Assembly: GCA_001792895.1 (NCBI GenBank)
Contig: MARA01000027.1
Span: forward strand, 434,001 to 498,000
DNA: 64,000 nucleotides
Reading direction: 5' to 3'
Source: Lentinus brumalis
Taxonomy: Eukaryota; Basidiomycota; Agaricomycetes; Polyporales; Polyporaceae
Shown one piece after another: positions 51,307 to 63,509 of this stretch (position 1 is its first letter; each line of letters starts with the position of its first letter). The notes beneath the pieces are model-generated. The model saw only the letters and a program-made list of their open reading frames with translations, was not told where the DNA came from and made no database searches. Position numbers and translations under genes: made by a program.

Positions 51307-53132
51307 TCAGCTACCGTTACACAGCTCAAAAATATCAGCTGGGACCTGGCTCTCAAGCGAGCTAATGAAAGCGTCGAGGGGAATCCATTCGAAGCCAACC
51401 ACAGGTGTTCCCTCATGGATGACGCGTACGAATTTCTCCTTCTTCGACTGCCAGACCTACAATCCCTTATCAGTGTCGTCAACCAACAGCGACGCCTCGA
51501 ACGCTGCGCACCTCCATGACGATCTCTGAGCCCAGGGCTGGCCAGCGTAGAGGGGCGACCTTTCCCAGTCCGAGCAGGGACGCGAGGCGGATCATCGACC
51601 CGTCGTGCCCGACGTAGAAGCGCAACTTGTACGGGTCTCCTCCAGAGCGGAAAAGCTTGAAGTTCTGGGCGAGCTCCTGCATGAACACCCCTACGGTGGG
51701 CAAGCCGGGTTTAGCGGAGCAAAGGTTGAAATTCGCACAAGACCGACGTACCGAACGTCAGCTGGCTATACGCCGTTGCGTTCTCAGCTGCGTTCCAGAT
51801 ATAGCTGCGCCAATAGTGAGCACAGCCAGTAATAACGATCGCACCAGAAACTTTAAGGCTGCAATAGAAGACGCACTCGTACTCCCAGTCGCCGATAGCG
51901 ACTACCTTCGCAGCGTCAGCCTCCGAGACGCAGGCGCCAGTCGAGTTGCAGGGAAGCGGGTGGCCGTGGCATGTGCGCGATGTGAACGTGTCGAAGAAGT
52001 GGTCGTCTGGGGGCAATGTCTTGAGCGTCACTGGGAAAGGGGGGATGCTCAGTCGTGGCTCGGAAACTTACACCAGGAGGCCCAATCGGAGCGGTTGGCG
52101 GTCCCGAGCGTTGCGTCGAGCCTGGCCTTCAAATCGGCGTTTGCGTCTAAATGGTCCGTCCATGCAGGCACCGATTGGTAGGCGTTGCGGATCGCGTCTG
52201 CCGCAGGGCAGGAATAGGCTGGGACGATAGAGTCGATCTATCGTCATGGCCGTCGTCAGCATGCGAGATGCACGGTGGCAGTTGTGCAAGGGTGCAAAAT
52301 GCCTCGGCCAGGGCTCGACTCACGGGCGAAGGTTGAGTGGTGACCGGGAACGACTTTGCGGCCATGGCAGGATCCATCCCAACGAGAACCCCGCTAGCGA
52401 CCTGGAAGGTCCTCGTTTCGGTGGACGTCCGGATAAAGATATCCTTCTCGTTGACTGAGGTGAGAAACCCCAGCTTGCGGCCATAAACGGACCAAAAGTC
52501 CTGGCGCGGTGAAATCGTCAGCGACAGCTCCCTCAACCACTGGACCAGCATGCCTTGCCGTGAACGGTAGCGTCAACGAAGCCTCCCCTGGTGAGCTGGC
52601 CGGTGTCACAGGTGCCGTTCCAAATCTGCGAGAGGAACGGGTGCCAGGAGGGAATGCTTGTTTCATGAAAGACGTGCGATCCACTTCCGCCGTAGCTGTA
52701 TTGCGTGAAGTCAGTGCAGTCCCACGGAACCGAGTTGAGCTCGTTTTCCTCTGGGTAAAGGTTGTCGGGCGACCGCTATCAATACACGTCTATCAGTGGT
52801 ATCGCTCGCCGGCTCTATTTCCGTCGGCATACCTTGTGGTGGCGTATGACGGCGTTCATATACACTAACTTCGCGTGCGACGCGTTTGCTGGCAGCGAGT
52901 AACGTTTCGCGTTCACATGGGGCGCATTGCAGTAGTTGTACGTGTTCCAAGGGAGGTTAGACGGCGTGGTCGACGAGTTGTAGACTCCTTGGCCCGACGA
53001 TAGGGATCCTGAGTCGCCGCCGATAACAAGTCCTGCAAGATAGCAGAGGACGGGGATTCGTAGGAACCACACGAGGTAGGAGTCCATAGCAGCGAAGGCG
53101 GCTGGGGTCTGTAGAAGCGCGAAGCAGGACAT
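51307..53132 (-). CDS. Histidine acid phosphatase, secreted or ER-resident
   Basis: Histidine phosphatase superfamily, branch 2, nearest in motif to 2-phosphoxylose phosphatase-like fungal proteins. The start is 53132, or more likely 53087 (MDSYLVWFLRIPVLCYLAG, signal anchor). The catalytic motif is split by an intron: VIRHHK then RSPDNLYPEE, a variant of RHGxRxP. The proton donor region is FYVGHDGSM (near 51590). The chain has many Asn glycosylation sites and paired Cys (RTCHGHPLPCNSTGACVS). It ends VPADIFELCNGS at 51307, convergent with EMC1. About seven short introns. All expected catalytic residues are present; the substrate is not determined. Confidence 0.85.
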
Positions 53133-53736
53133 TATATTATATATGACCTGATGGACGAACGTGGGCCTGCCACTGCTTGGAAGCCTAGTCAGCTGCTGAT
53201 CAGCTGTCGCAGCTACGGAGACACGACTGCGACTTGTGGCCGACACCAGTAACCGGCTACACAAGTGAACGTCCGATAGAGTATGGTTTGAAAGAAAGGG
53301 TGGAGGTCGATCTACAACTCAATCACCAAGTTGTGTGCAAGGCTGACTAGTATACGTGATGAGATTCAGCTCTCACCTTATTGCCACTTACTTTGCATTG
53401 AGTAGTCGCACAGATATAAGTGCAAGGAGGGTACTTAATCCAGAGAGAGGTTGAATCACGATCAGGTAAAGTACCGAAGCAGATGGTCGAGGGCGAGTTA
53501 CAAGTGCAATTACTTAAGTACTTACTTGCTTCTACTTGCTTAGCTGGTTGAGGAGTGCAGGTTCAAGGGGCGACTTTCGGCGCCCACATTTTTACCCTCA
53601 CGTTCAAGCTCCGCTTGAACTGCAAAGCCGTATTCTTCGGACTTGTCTTCAGACTATTGCATCAGAGTACCGTTTTCCAACCCCAGGCGGCGCCGACCTT
53701 GCTCATCCCTTCGACCTCTCGCATTCCTGAAACCGC
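53133..53736. other. Intergenic, divergent promoters
   Basis: Lies between the phosphatase and DIS3 starts. It contains TACTTAAGTACTTACTTGCTT-like repeats at 53510-53540, a motif also present near 63090-63360. No gene seen. Confidence 0.4.
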
Positions 53737-56700
53737 AATGGTCGAGATCACTGTCAGGAAACGTCCCCGAACGGAGGCTGTGGTGACGCAACGGAAGTTC
53801 TTCAAGAAAACGGCGAGAGGGAAGGTCATCAAAGGTGAGTACCGTCGGGTCATATTGTATGTGAAGTACTGAGTGGAATTGCGCGGACTAGTGCTTCGGG
53901 AACGATACCTGCGGGACGATGTTTCCTGTGGTATCCACAGCTGTCAGGTCTGCGCGAGCGAGCAGGAAAGCGTACTGCCGTCCTCCGGATCGTTAGAACA
54001 CCCTTCATTTTCGAACGGACACTTCCTGCTTCCAGACACCAACATCTTCCTATCACAGGTCGGTTTTTACAAATTTAGTGCTCCGGTGTCTTTAGGCCGT
54101 GGTTCTTGCTTTCATGATCGTCCCCGCCCTTCATGCCCTCTCGCGATCTTCCTCCCATTAACCTTCACCTTGTTTGCTCAGATGGATTTAATGGAATCAC
54201 CTCTATTCGACCCTCCCATTGTACTCCTTCAGACTGTGTTGGAAGAGGTTCGACACCGGTCGCTGCCTCTGTACAACCGGCTCAAGGCGCTGGTGAAAGC
54301 AGACGACAAGAAAGTTTGGGTGTTCTATAACGAATATCGCTCGTAAGTGGGACATTTGAAGCCGACATATGCCATGAGTCCCGACGAGAGACTGCGTAGG
54401 GAAACGGCTGTGATTCGCGAGGAAGGAGAGTCGCCCAATGACCGCAACGACAGAGGTACTTGCAAGTGCTTAAACCGGTGCGACGTTCGCTGAATGAAGT
54501 TTGGCTAAGGCATCCGGAGGGCCACGGCTTGGTACAAGAGTCACCTCGAGCTTTCGCGTCCCCAGATTCGTGGACAGACAAAGCCGCCGCAGCCTGCAGT
54601 CGTTCTATTGACAGATGACGTCGCCAATCGTCAGAAGGCAGAGAAAGAAGGCTTGCCCTGTGTATCTGGTGCGTGTCGGGTCTTGACCTGTCTTGCTGCT
54701 ATGAGCTCATGTAACCCTTTCAGTCCGCAAATATGTCGAGGGTTGCAAGAACTCCAGCCAGCTGCTCGATCTCCTCTCTGCGTCGGGTTCGGATACTATC
54801 GAGCCCACCGCCGCCACAGCGGCTCGGCAAGCACTCTATCCGGAGGTCAGTGGGATGGTTTGTTGCTGCTATCTGGAACCCTAACCCCATGCTATTCTCA
54901 GTATCTGCCGATGGCAACTTTACTTGCCGGGGTGAAGTCGGGGCAGCTTCATCAGGGTCATTTCAATGCGAATCAATACAATTACCTCGAGGTCAGTCAT
55001 GAGTAGTTATTCTTCTTTTGCGGTGGCACACTTAGCGGTCGTAGGGGAGCGTGCCTGTACCCGCTTTCGACAAACCGGTGTTGCTCGTTGGGCGCGAGAA
55101 CATGAACCGGGCTGTTCAAGGGGACGTTGTAGCCATCGAAGTATTCGATGAGAAGGAGTGGAAGGCGCCCGCCGACGAGGTTGTGGATCAAGAAGGTATG
55201 TGCGATAGGTTATCGCCTGCGGCAAGCAGCTAAAACCCTCATTAGCTACTCTCAGAAACGATGACGCAGAAGACTCCGAAGATGAGGGTGACGATGACGA
55301 GACCCTGGCAGAGCGGAAGGTGCTCGAGGCCGAGGCGGCAAAGCAAGCCGCTTCCAGCAAGCAACCCACCGGGCGAGTAGTTGGTATAATCAAGCGAAAC
55401 TGGCGATCGTTCGTCTCCTTTCCCGCCTTTGCTCTGTTCAGCGCGTCATTAATATTTCCGTTACGTCTCGCCGCAGATACGTGTGTCATATCGACAGCAC
55501 CTCCTTGACGTCGACGAACCCTACCTCTCTATCTCAACAAACTGTGTTCGCGACCCCGGTCTCCCGTCTTTTGCCGCGGATCCGCTTGCGAACCCGACAA
55601 GCTCCGGCGCTAATTGGACAGAAGATCCTGGTGACCATTGATCGATGGGAGAGGACGTCGCGTTACCCGGAGGGGCACTTTGTCCGCGCTCTCGGTAAGG
55701 TTCAGAGCAAGGAAGCAGAACAAGAGTCGCTACTTCTTGAGTTTGACGTGCCGTACCGGCCGTTCGGGAAGGCCATTCTCGACTGCCTTCCCCCGAAGGA
55801 GATAGCTGGGTAGTGCCCCCGAAGAGCTCTACTCATCCGGACTGGAGAGACAGAGAAGATTTGAGGGGCCTGATCATATGCAGCATCGACCCACCAGGTG
55901 TGTGGCGGAGAAGCGATAGACTTTGACGTGATGCACTGAGGCTCTCTGGTCCAGGCTGTCAGGACATCGACGACGCGCTGCATGCACGCCGCCTCCCCAA
56001 CGGGAATATTGAGGCTGGAGTCCGTGAGTCCGTCTAATGCCCCCATGCATTTCCGCGCACTGATGGGCGAGGTAGACATCGCCGATGTGTCGCACTTTGT
56101 ACACCCTGACACGCCCATGGATCACGAAGCCGCTGCTCGTGGGACGACCGTGTACTTGGTGGACAAGCGCATCGATATGTTACCCGCTCTTCTAGGCACG
56201 AACCTTTGCTCTCTTCGCCCTCACGTGGAGCGACTAGCCTTCTCAGTCATATGGGTTCGTCGTCATTGCAGAAACTCGTATTTCACATCCGGACTGCTCA
56301 AATTGCCTGTCATAGGAATTGTCTCCTGAAGCCGAGATCGTGAACGTCCGCTTTACAAAATCCGTGATTGCGTCCAAGTCTGCCTTTACGTACGAGGAGG
56401 CTCAAATCCGCAAGGACGACCCGTACGTGAATCGCCATTGTCCGTGTGGGATAGTTCTGACTCCTTATCACGTTGGCAGGAAGCTTTCCGACGAGCTGAC
56501 GGAGAGCATCCGACTTCTCAATGATCTCGCTCGGAAGCTGAAGGCGGGCAGGATGGCAGCAGGCGCACTGAATCTGGCTTCCCCCGAAGTCAAAATCCAC
56601 CTTGATAGCTCTGAGTCTTCCGACCCCGTAGACGTGGAGCAGAAGGAGCTTCGTGAGACGAACAGCCTGGTCGAGGAGTTCATGCTGCTCGCCAATATCA

Positions 56701-57769
56701 GCGTTGCAGGCAAGATCCAGGAGACTTTCCCACAGACCGCGGTCCTCAGGTGCGCTCATTGTCTGTCTTCCCAAGCTAGTCAGTAGCCGACAGTCCCGTT
56801 TCTCCGATAGACGGCATCTGCCTCCGCCCCGGACCAACTTTGAGAAGTTGCAGGATATTCTCAAGAAGCGCAAGGGGATGACGCTCGATGTCTCTAGTTC
56901 GGGCGCGCTCGCCGCGTCGCTCGACCAGTGTGTTGTAAGCATGCCTGATAGAAGCACTCTTTTCCACTCCGCGCTCATCGTGCTCCTGCAGGACCCCAAC
57001 GAGCCCGCATTCAATACTCTGGTCCGCATCATGGCTACGCGATGCATGTTATCCGCGGAATACTTCTGCTCCGGAAGTGTGGCCCGGGACACCTTTGGCC
57101 ATTATGGATTGGCAAGCCCTATCTACACCCATTTCACCAGTCCGATTCGGCGCTTTGCTGGTAAGTGGGACTTCTAGCTAAATCGCTTGTAGGGGTAACT
57201 TGCTAACACCATTTGTTTGCGCACTCACGGCAGACGTTCTGGCCCATCGTCAACTGGCGGCATCCATCGGCTACACACCCCTGCACCCCAGTTTGCATTC
57301 GAAGTCCCACGTCGAACGAGTCCTTGAAGTCGTCAACAAGCGCCATCGGATGGCTCAGATGGCGAGCAGGGCCAGCGTCGAATTCTACGTTGGCCTCGCG
57401 TTGAAAGCCCGGAGCGAGAAAGGCACCGTGCTGGAGGACGCGTATGTGATTCGAACGTTCAGGAATGGCCTGGGCGTCTTCGTCTCCAGGTACGTGAAGC
57501 TTGCTTACAACAGTATTGGGGCGAGAAGCGTGTCGTAACCCGTAACCTTCTTCGTTAGATTGGGCATCGAAGGCCTTGTGACTTTCAAACGCGAGATCCA
57601 GTTCGATGCGGACAACTACACGATCACGGTCCCCGCTGATGGCCACGACGTCACAATATCGGTATTCGACAAGGTCCAGGTGAAGGTTGAGGTCGAGCAA
57701 GACAAGAATACGCAACGCGGGCGTGTCGTCATGTCTCTATCGCAGCCAATTGATTCACGCCGTCTGTGA
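53737..57769 (+). CDS. DIS3: Exosome exonuclease DIS3/RRP44, apparent frameshift at 55790
   Basis: Catalytic subunit of the RNA exosome: 3'-5' exonuclease plus PIN endonuclease, nuclear and cytoplasmic. Start [20 protein letters not shown]. The PIN domain shows [30 protein letters not shown] and the hallmark NDRNDRGIRRA followed by WY. Cold-shock domains follow ([36 protein letters not shown]). The RNB active site is SIDPPG across an intron to [29 protein letters not shown] is the second RNB hallmark. The S1 domain ends QPIDSRRL at 57769. About fifteen introns. One base seems to be missing in a five-C run (55790-55794): ILDCLPP must shift frame to continue as EGDSWVVPP. In an essential gene this is most likely a sequence error. 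Confidence 0.92.
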
Positions 57770-58440
57770 GGTCAGGTTGGCATGGTCGTTGCCCAGTACG
57801 TGCAATAGTTACATACTTCGTCATACTCGTGCGTTCCATATACATATCTGTATCATGACCCCGAGCACAGGAAGCGAAACCGAGGCAGGTCCACCTCCGA
57901 TCGGGCCCCGGCCTTTCACATTGGGATGTCGCTTCTCGCCTCGCATAATGGCCCTCGAGCCTGGGAATGAAGTTCGCAGGTTCGGAATTGAGCCGCCGTG
58001 GCTGACTTCCGGAAGCAGGCAGTCTGGGGATCTCCGGCCTGCCCCCGCCAACCTGGTAGCGACAATCCACCAGGTAAGATCTAGCGGTGACGGCAAAGGC
58101 AAAGCTTGCACGGCAATTACACGAGAGGTCTAGTGCTATTCTATTCACACCATTTACCTCACAATTATGCGCGTTGGTTCCTTCCCTAACGATGAAACGT
58201 GGGGACTAGGCAGAACATCTACAGGCCCGTGTGCGGACCCACCTGTTTGGACCGTATCTTCTCGTAAACACTCTCCAGCTGAACCACGTTCCAGTAGCGA
58301 GCGTGGCATCATCGCTCGTTCGCGAAGAATCATGCCGGATATGAAGTTATGAAGGAGTCCACGGGGAACAAATGTCCACCAGGGATAAATAGGCGAAGGA
58401 ACACGGAGAGGAAGTCGACAACCCTCCCGGCCTCGCTCCG
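57770..58440. other. Intergenic between DIS3 and P450
   Basis: No coding exon is supported. It holds the DIS3 3' UTR and P450 promoter; CAGGGATAAATAGG at 58380-58393 on the plus strand, about 55 bp before the ATG, may be a TATA-like element. Confidence 0.4.
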
Positions 58441-60676
58441 ATGGCCGCTACCTTCGATCCATGGCTTGCGGCTCTCCTTGCAACTCTCGTCCTTGTCGTA
58501 GTCGTCTCTCTCAACAAGAGAAGGCGGTCCCTCCCGCCCGGTCCCAAGGGGCTCCCTATCTTCGGCAACGTCTTCGACGTCCCAAAAGAGTTCGAATGGC
58601 TGGCTTACGACCGATGGAGCCGTGAATGCCGTAGGTCTCTGCGTCCGTAACATCAGGGATCGACTGACGCATGACATCCATACAGACTCCGATGTCATCT
58701 ACCTCAACCTCGCTGGAACTCCCGCCATCGTCGTCAATTCCGCTCAAGCTGCGCACGAACTCTTCGAGAAGAGATCCTCGCTTTACTCAGACAGGTGCGT
58801 TCACGTTCTGTGCCCACGCCGTCCGCGGTCGTCGTTGAACGCGAAACACGCCCCAGGGCCCGCATGCCGATGTTGAATGAATTGTACGTCAGCTGAGGCC
58901 TCTCTCGTAAGTTCATCACTGACGCAGCAGCAGGGTCGGCTGTGACTGGCACTTCGTGTTCATGGGCTACGGCGAGGACTGGCGGGAACGCCGTCGTGTC
59001 TTCCATCAATACTTCCACCCGAATGCAACCAAGAATTACCGCCCGCGGGAGCTCAAGGTCGCGCGGGAGCTGCTTCGTCGGCTTCTCGAGTCACCCGACG
59101 ACTTCATGGTGCATCTTCGGCAGTGCGTGTCTGTTTTATCTTCTGGTCGCCGGCGCGAGTTTGATTCCCGGGTCGCCAGTATGGCAGGATCCCTCATCCT
59201 CGGAGTCGCCTATGGCATCGACGTGCAACCGAACAACGATCCGTACATCGCGACTGCCGAAACTGCACTGCATGCGATGTCGATGGCTGGTAACGCCGGC
59301 GCGTACCTCGTGGACTACATTCCCATCCGTGAGCTCCACATCTCTTCGCTCTCGAGTAGCAGATCAAAGAACCCACGAATTTCAATAGTGAAGCACATCC
59401 CTTCCTGGCTTCCTGGAGCCACATTCAAACGACAGGCAGCCGAGTGGAAGAAAGCCACCGATGCTATGGTAGAGCGCCCGTTCAAGGCGGTTAGGACGGC
59501 AATGGTGAGTCCACATTCCCATCGATCGAAGCTTTTTTGTGGACCTCGCCTGGTATCTGACGCATCCATCCAGGCAGAGGGCAAGGCTACTCCCTCGATG
59601 ATCTTGTCTCTTCTCAACGAGGCCGACGACAGCGAAGACAAGCAGCGCAAAGAAACCGTGATCAGCGGTGTCGCAGCTGCAGCATACACAGGTAAATGAC
59701 CGTGTCTCTCATCTACCAAATTCGATGACACTGATTGTTCCTTGTACCTTCAGGTGGTTCTGATACGGTCGGTCTCTTTCTTTACTGCCATATTGCGTTA
59801 TTGATCCCCTTGCGTAGACTGTGTCCGCCCTAGGTTCCTTCTTCCTCGCTATGGTGCTCTATCCGGAAATTCAGCGCAAAGCTCAGGCAGAGGTCGATCG
59901 CGTGATAGGTCAAGACCGCCTGCCTGACTTCTCCGACGAACCGTCCATCCCGTATGTGACCGCGCTTGTGAAGGAAGTGCTCAGGTCAGTGAGGAACGAA
60001 CGGCCTTATCCGCTACTGCTTCCTGACCCCCTTTCCCCTCGCAGATGGCGTCCCGTTACCCCTCTTGGTGAGTATCACTACATTATCACGGACAGATCTC
60101 ATGATTAACATTGTAACTTCTAGCTGTTCCTCACCGGCTCACGGCCGACGACGTCTACAACGGCTACCACCTTCCTGCCGGTTCCATCGTTGTCGGCAAC
60201 TCTTGGTGAGTCGATCGTAGGGCTCACGCGGTCTGTCTGACAGCATGAATGTACAGGGCTATGTTGCACGATGAGAAGACATTCTACGAGCCGGAGGAAT
60301 TCATCCCGGAGCGCTGGCTGAACGAAGACGGCAGTCTGCGTGAGGAGATGCGCGACGCCGAGCTCGCCGCGTTCGGGTTTGGCAGGAGGATCTGCCCCGG
60401 CCGTCACCTCGCAGCTGGCTCTATCTGGATCGGTATTGCCTCCGTGCTCACCTGCTTTGATTTGGCCAAGCCCGTCGACAAGGACGGTAAGGTCATCGAA
60501 CCCAGCGGGGAATACATCAGCGGTCTCGTTACGTGAGTGGTCTGGTCTGGTCCCGAGCGGCGCTCAGAACTGACGCGCTCGTTGGCAGGTACCCGCGACC
60601 CTTTCAATGCGTATTCAAGCCGCGCACGGACTCTACCGCCAAGCTGGTCTATGCGGGGCTCCAAGGGTGTGAGTGA
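58441..60676 (+). CDS. Cytochrome P450 monooxygenase
   Basis: ER-anchored haem monooxygenase of the fungal group resembling O-methylsterigmatocystin oxidoreductase-like (CYP64/CYP5144-type) enzymes. N-terminal anchor WLAALLATLVLVVVVSL is followed by the hinge RRRSLPPGPKGLPIFG. The C-helix is EDWRERRRVFHQYFHP. The I-helix AAYTG joins over an intron to a 14-nt exon encoding GSDT, then TVSALGSFF, giving the GGSDTT motif. ExxR is KEVLR-WRPV across an intron; the PERW region is FIPERWLNEDG; haem binding is AFGFGRRICPGRH (Cys near 60395). The C-terminus is FKPRTDSTAKLVYAG, stop 60674-60676. About nine introns. All signature residues are present. The substrate cannot be predicted and no other biosynthetic gene is adjacent. 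Confidence 0.9.
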
Positions 60677-60949
60677 CTTCGCGCTGACAAGCCCCCTCTC
60701 CCCGTGCTTCTCTACACCCTCATCCTCGCACTTCTCCTGCGTTCCCTTTTGCTCTTCCACATGCTCTACTTGTCCCTGCTGCGCTTCGACTTGTTCTCTT
60801 TTGATCCTCTGCCTGCGCATGCTATACTTCTGCTCTCGATCTCGTCCCCTGTTGGTGTACGAAGCGCTCTCGTATCTAGTTCTGCTCTCCTTCGCTCACG
60901 ATACACATCACTAGTGTTAAGCACTTCGTCGTATACCAGTGCTCTCTTC
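60677..60949. other. Convergent intergenic region
   Basis: Short 3'-3' spacer between P450 and the WD protein; pyrimidine-rich on the plus strand, no gene seen. Confidence 0.4.
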
Positions 60950-62907
60950 TCAGTCCTGAGTCCCTATCATGTTCCTATACTGCAACCCCTGTACCTCCCC
61001 CGAAACCCACAATTTCACTGACGAATCTTGAGACGTCGGTTGCAGTCTTTGGCGAATAATCGTTATTCTTGTCGACTTTGCATGATCGCTCGGAGGTGAG
61101 TCCTGGTAACAAGCGATAATTTCGTCGTCCTCTTCGTCCTCAGACTCTTCCGAGGAATAGCCCGCTGACTGGTTGGAGCGGTCGAAATGACGGGATCCTG
61201 ATGCGGAGAGCAGCAATGGACGCAGCGGATGAAACGCAACCGACCCTACCGCGTCTATGTGCTCGTCAGACAACGAGGCATATCACACGACACCCGATGA
61301 TTCAGCGGCCGTGACCACGTACCATGATGGCCGTCGTATTGCATAACGGGCATGTTTCGCGGTGTCGAATCTGTGTGGGCTACGTTCTCACCCACAACCG
61401 TATCCGCCTGCGCAGCTAAATCGAAGACGGAAATGCCGCCGTCCTGCTCGCGTGCATGCGCATCCGTGGGGCCCATGTCAGCACCTCGTGTAGACAATTT
61501 CGCCAAAGGAGCAGGAAGACAGACCTCGCCTCCAACAGCCAGCCATTTCCCGCCGTAGTCTATGTCGAAGCGCAGTCGTTGGTTCGTCGACGTCTTCCGC
61601 ACCTTCGCGCCGATCGGCGCCGTCGGGGGAGGGTAGTTAATATCTCTACTGGCCGGGTGACGTCTCCCCGAAGGTCCCAGCAGTAGATTGGCTCCACTCG
61701 TCGGAACGAGGCGTACAGCAGGTAGGGCCGCGCGGGATTGAACATCAACTGGTGACCTTCTCAGGACTCGGACGCATACGGCGGGTGCGATTGGTGAACA
61801 TACCTGCGACACGCTCGCCCGGACCCCATAACCTGCTCCAACCTGCTGACCCTCGGCTCCAACAAACATGACGGGGACCTCGCCGGTCGACTCGGAGAAG
61901 ATCGCAATGTTGGATGAAGAAGGTGCGGAGGGACTAAAGGAGCCCGCAGCATAGAGGTCCGATGACATGTCAGGGGCAAATGCGAGGGCCGATATGATTC
62001 CTGCCGATAAGCATCAAGCTGAGCATGTGTGTGTGTCTCATGAAGGTTGGGCTGCGGGAGAACCTTTCAATCCATCGCGGCTCTTCTTCGAAGGCGTTGT
62101 ATGGAGGCGCGTGCCCTCCCCGGGGCGATGAATGTCGAAGACTTCGATCGCGTCCTCAAAGCCGCAATAGAGTCTGACGCCACAAAGGCACAGTTACGTA
62201 CGTGCGGGAACAAGAATGGGGACAACGTACCGGTTTGCGCCAGTATTGAAGACCACGCTGTGAGGCGCGATCTGCCGTTCACGGTGATCCACGATGCGAT
62301 ACGAGGCCCGGAGCTGCGATATACCAAAACGGTGAGGGAGCCATGAATAGCGAAGAGATAAAATTGGAGAACTGTACCCTCCCATCAGACGCGTCGAGCA
62401 GTTTGACCGGGCATTCTCGAACGGACGCCACAAAGCAGAAGGAGGCGGGGTCCCGGATGGTCGCACTGGGGTACCACGTGTAGTCGAGGATGGGAGCAGG
62501 TTGCGTAAGTCTCTTCGGAAGCGGCGGAAGGGTCGTGGCGTCGACAGAAATACCGAGGAGTTCCGTAGGGCTACAGGGTCGTTCAGACCATCTGGGCGCG
62601 GTGAGAACACAACAGATGACTTACAGCTCTGGATATCTGAAGGTCGCGTCTTCATACTGAATAAGGGCTACCGAACCGTCGGGACACCTGTGAGAGAGTG
62701 CATGCCGATCAGAACGCACAGGCCTCCTCAATCGAATGAAGGGTACCATCGGGCCAGGCGAGGGAAAACACTCGAATCGCCGGTATCGCTTGCTTCCAGT
62801 CGTCCCTCATGGACGTGTGATGTGCATAGTGACTTGGGTGGTACAGTCATGTCATACACGGGCGGTGTCCATGTGGCATGGCTTGCGGCCGGGGTCGTGG
62901 AATCCAT
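60950..62907 (-). CDS. WRAP53/TCAB1-like WD40 protein
   Basis: WD40 protein related to telomerase Cajal body protein 1, which in animals binds box H/ACA and telomerase RNAs. Start MDSTTPAASHATWTPPVYDM at 62907. FPRLARW joins by an intron to CPDGSVALIQYEDATFRYPE. Family blocks follow: LDYTWYPSATIRDPASFCFV, SYRIVDHRERQIAPHSVVF, YCGFEDAIEVFDIHRPGEG, DLYAAGSFSPSAPSSSNIAI, LMFNPARPYLLYASFRRVEP and CWDLRGDVTRPVEI. The last blade includes HIDAVGSVAFHPLRPLLLSA, an acidic insert (SSEESEDEEDDE) and DSSVKLWVSGE, with the stop at 60950. About eight introns. An extra 25-residue insert with DMGPTDAHAREQDGG lies in one blade. Its role in fungi is not established. Confidence 0.8.
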
Positions 62908-63509
62908 GGCAAACCGCAAACTTCAACGAGGCCGTTTACGGCAAGATTTGCTGTCCAAACCGATCGGACGGATGTGAGACACAGTTCAGCACCACAAGAT
63001 CTGTGCTTTTCACATCTCAGATGAGTATCGCAACATACTGTATATGAAGCGAGGTGTACGTGCAGACTCAAGTACTTACTCACTGCTCACTCCGCTTTCT
63101 TTGCGGCTCGGCGGCCAAGTAAGTACTCGGACTGTGTCACTGCACTCCGCACGATTGGAATTTGGCAGAGTGGGAGGATACCAGTCCAGACAATGGGCTG
63201 TCTTTGGGTGCTAAGAGCAGATCAGTATCGATTGTTGACTGAGGTCGGAGAACCGCGAAGAGTGAGGTATGTAGTCTCGACCAAGAACCCTCCAGTCTAA
63301 AGGAGGGAGTACTAATTGCAGTACCTACTTACAGTGGTAATAAGTACTAGTAAGTTACAGGGGTGCCAATCACAGATTGATTAGATTAGATGCAGGCGTC
63401 TATCTGCGCGTTGGATCCCGCATACATGGGCGTCTTCGCTGAGTGCTCCTCGCCGTCGACCACGACCTCCTCGATCTCCTATCCGTCGTGGACGTACTAT
63501 CTTACAATC
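62908..63509. other. Intergenic, divergent promoters with inverted repeats
   Basis: Contains AAGTACTTACTCAC (63069-63082) and the opposed AAGTAAGTACTC (63117-63128), plus related CTTACAGTGGTAATAAGTACT near 63329-63349. They may be remnants of a small inverted-repeat element. No gene seen. Confidence 0.4.

Noticed and set aside
63050..63360. CRISPR-like or transposon array suggested by repeated AAGTACTTAC
   Set aside because: Only a few short, unevenly spaced copies; a eukaryotic sequence with no spacer structure. Reported only as possible inverted-repeat remnants.
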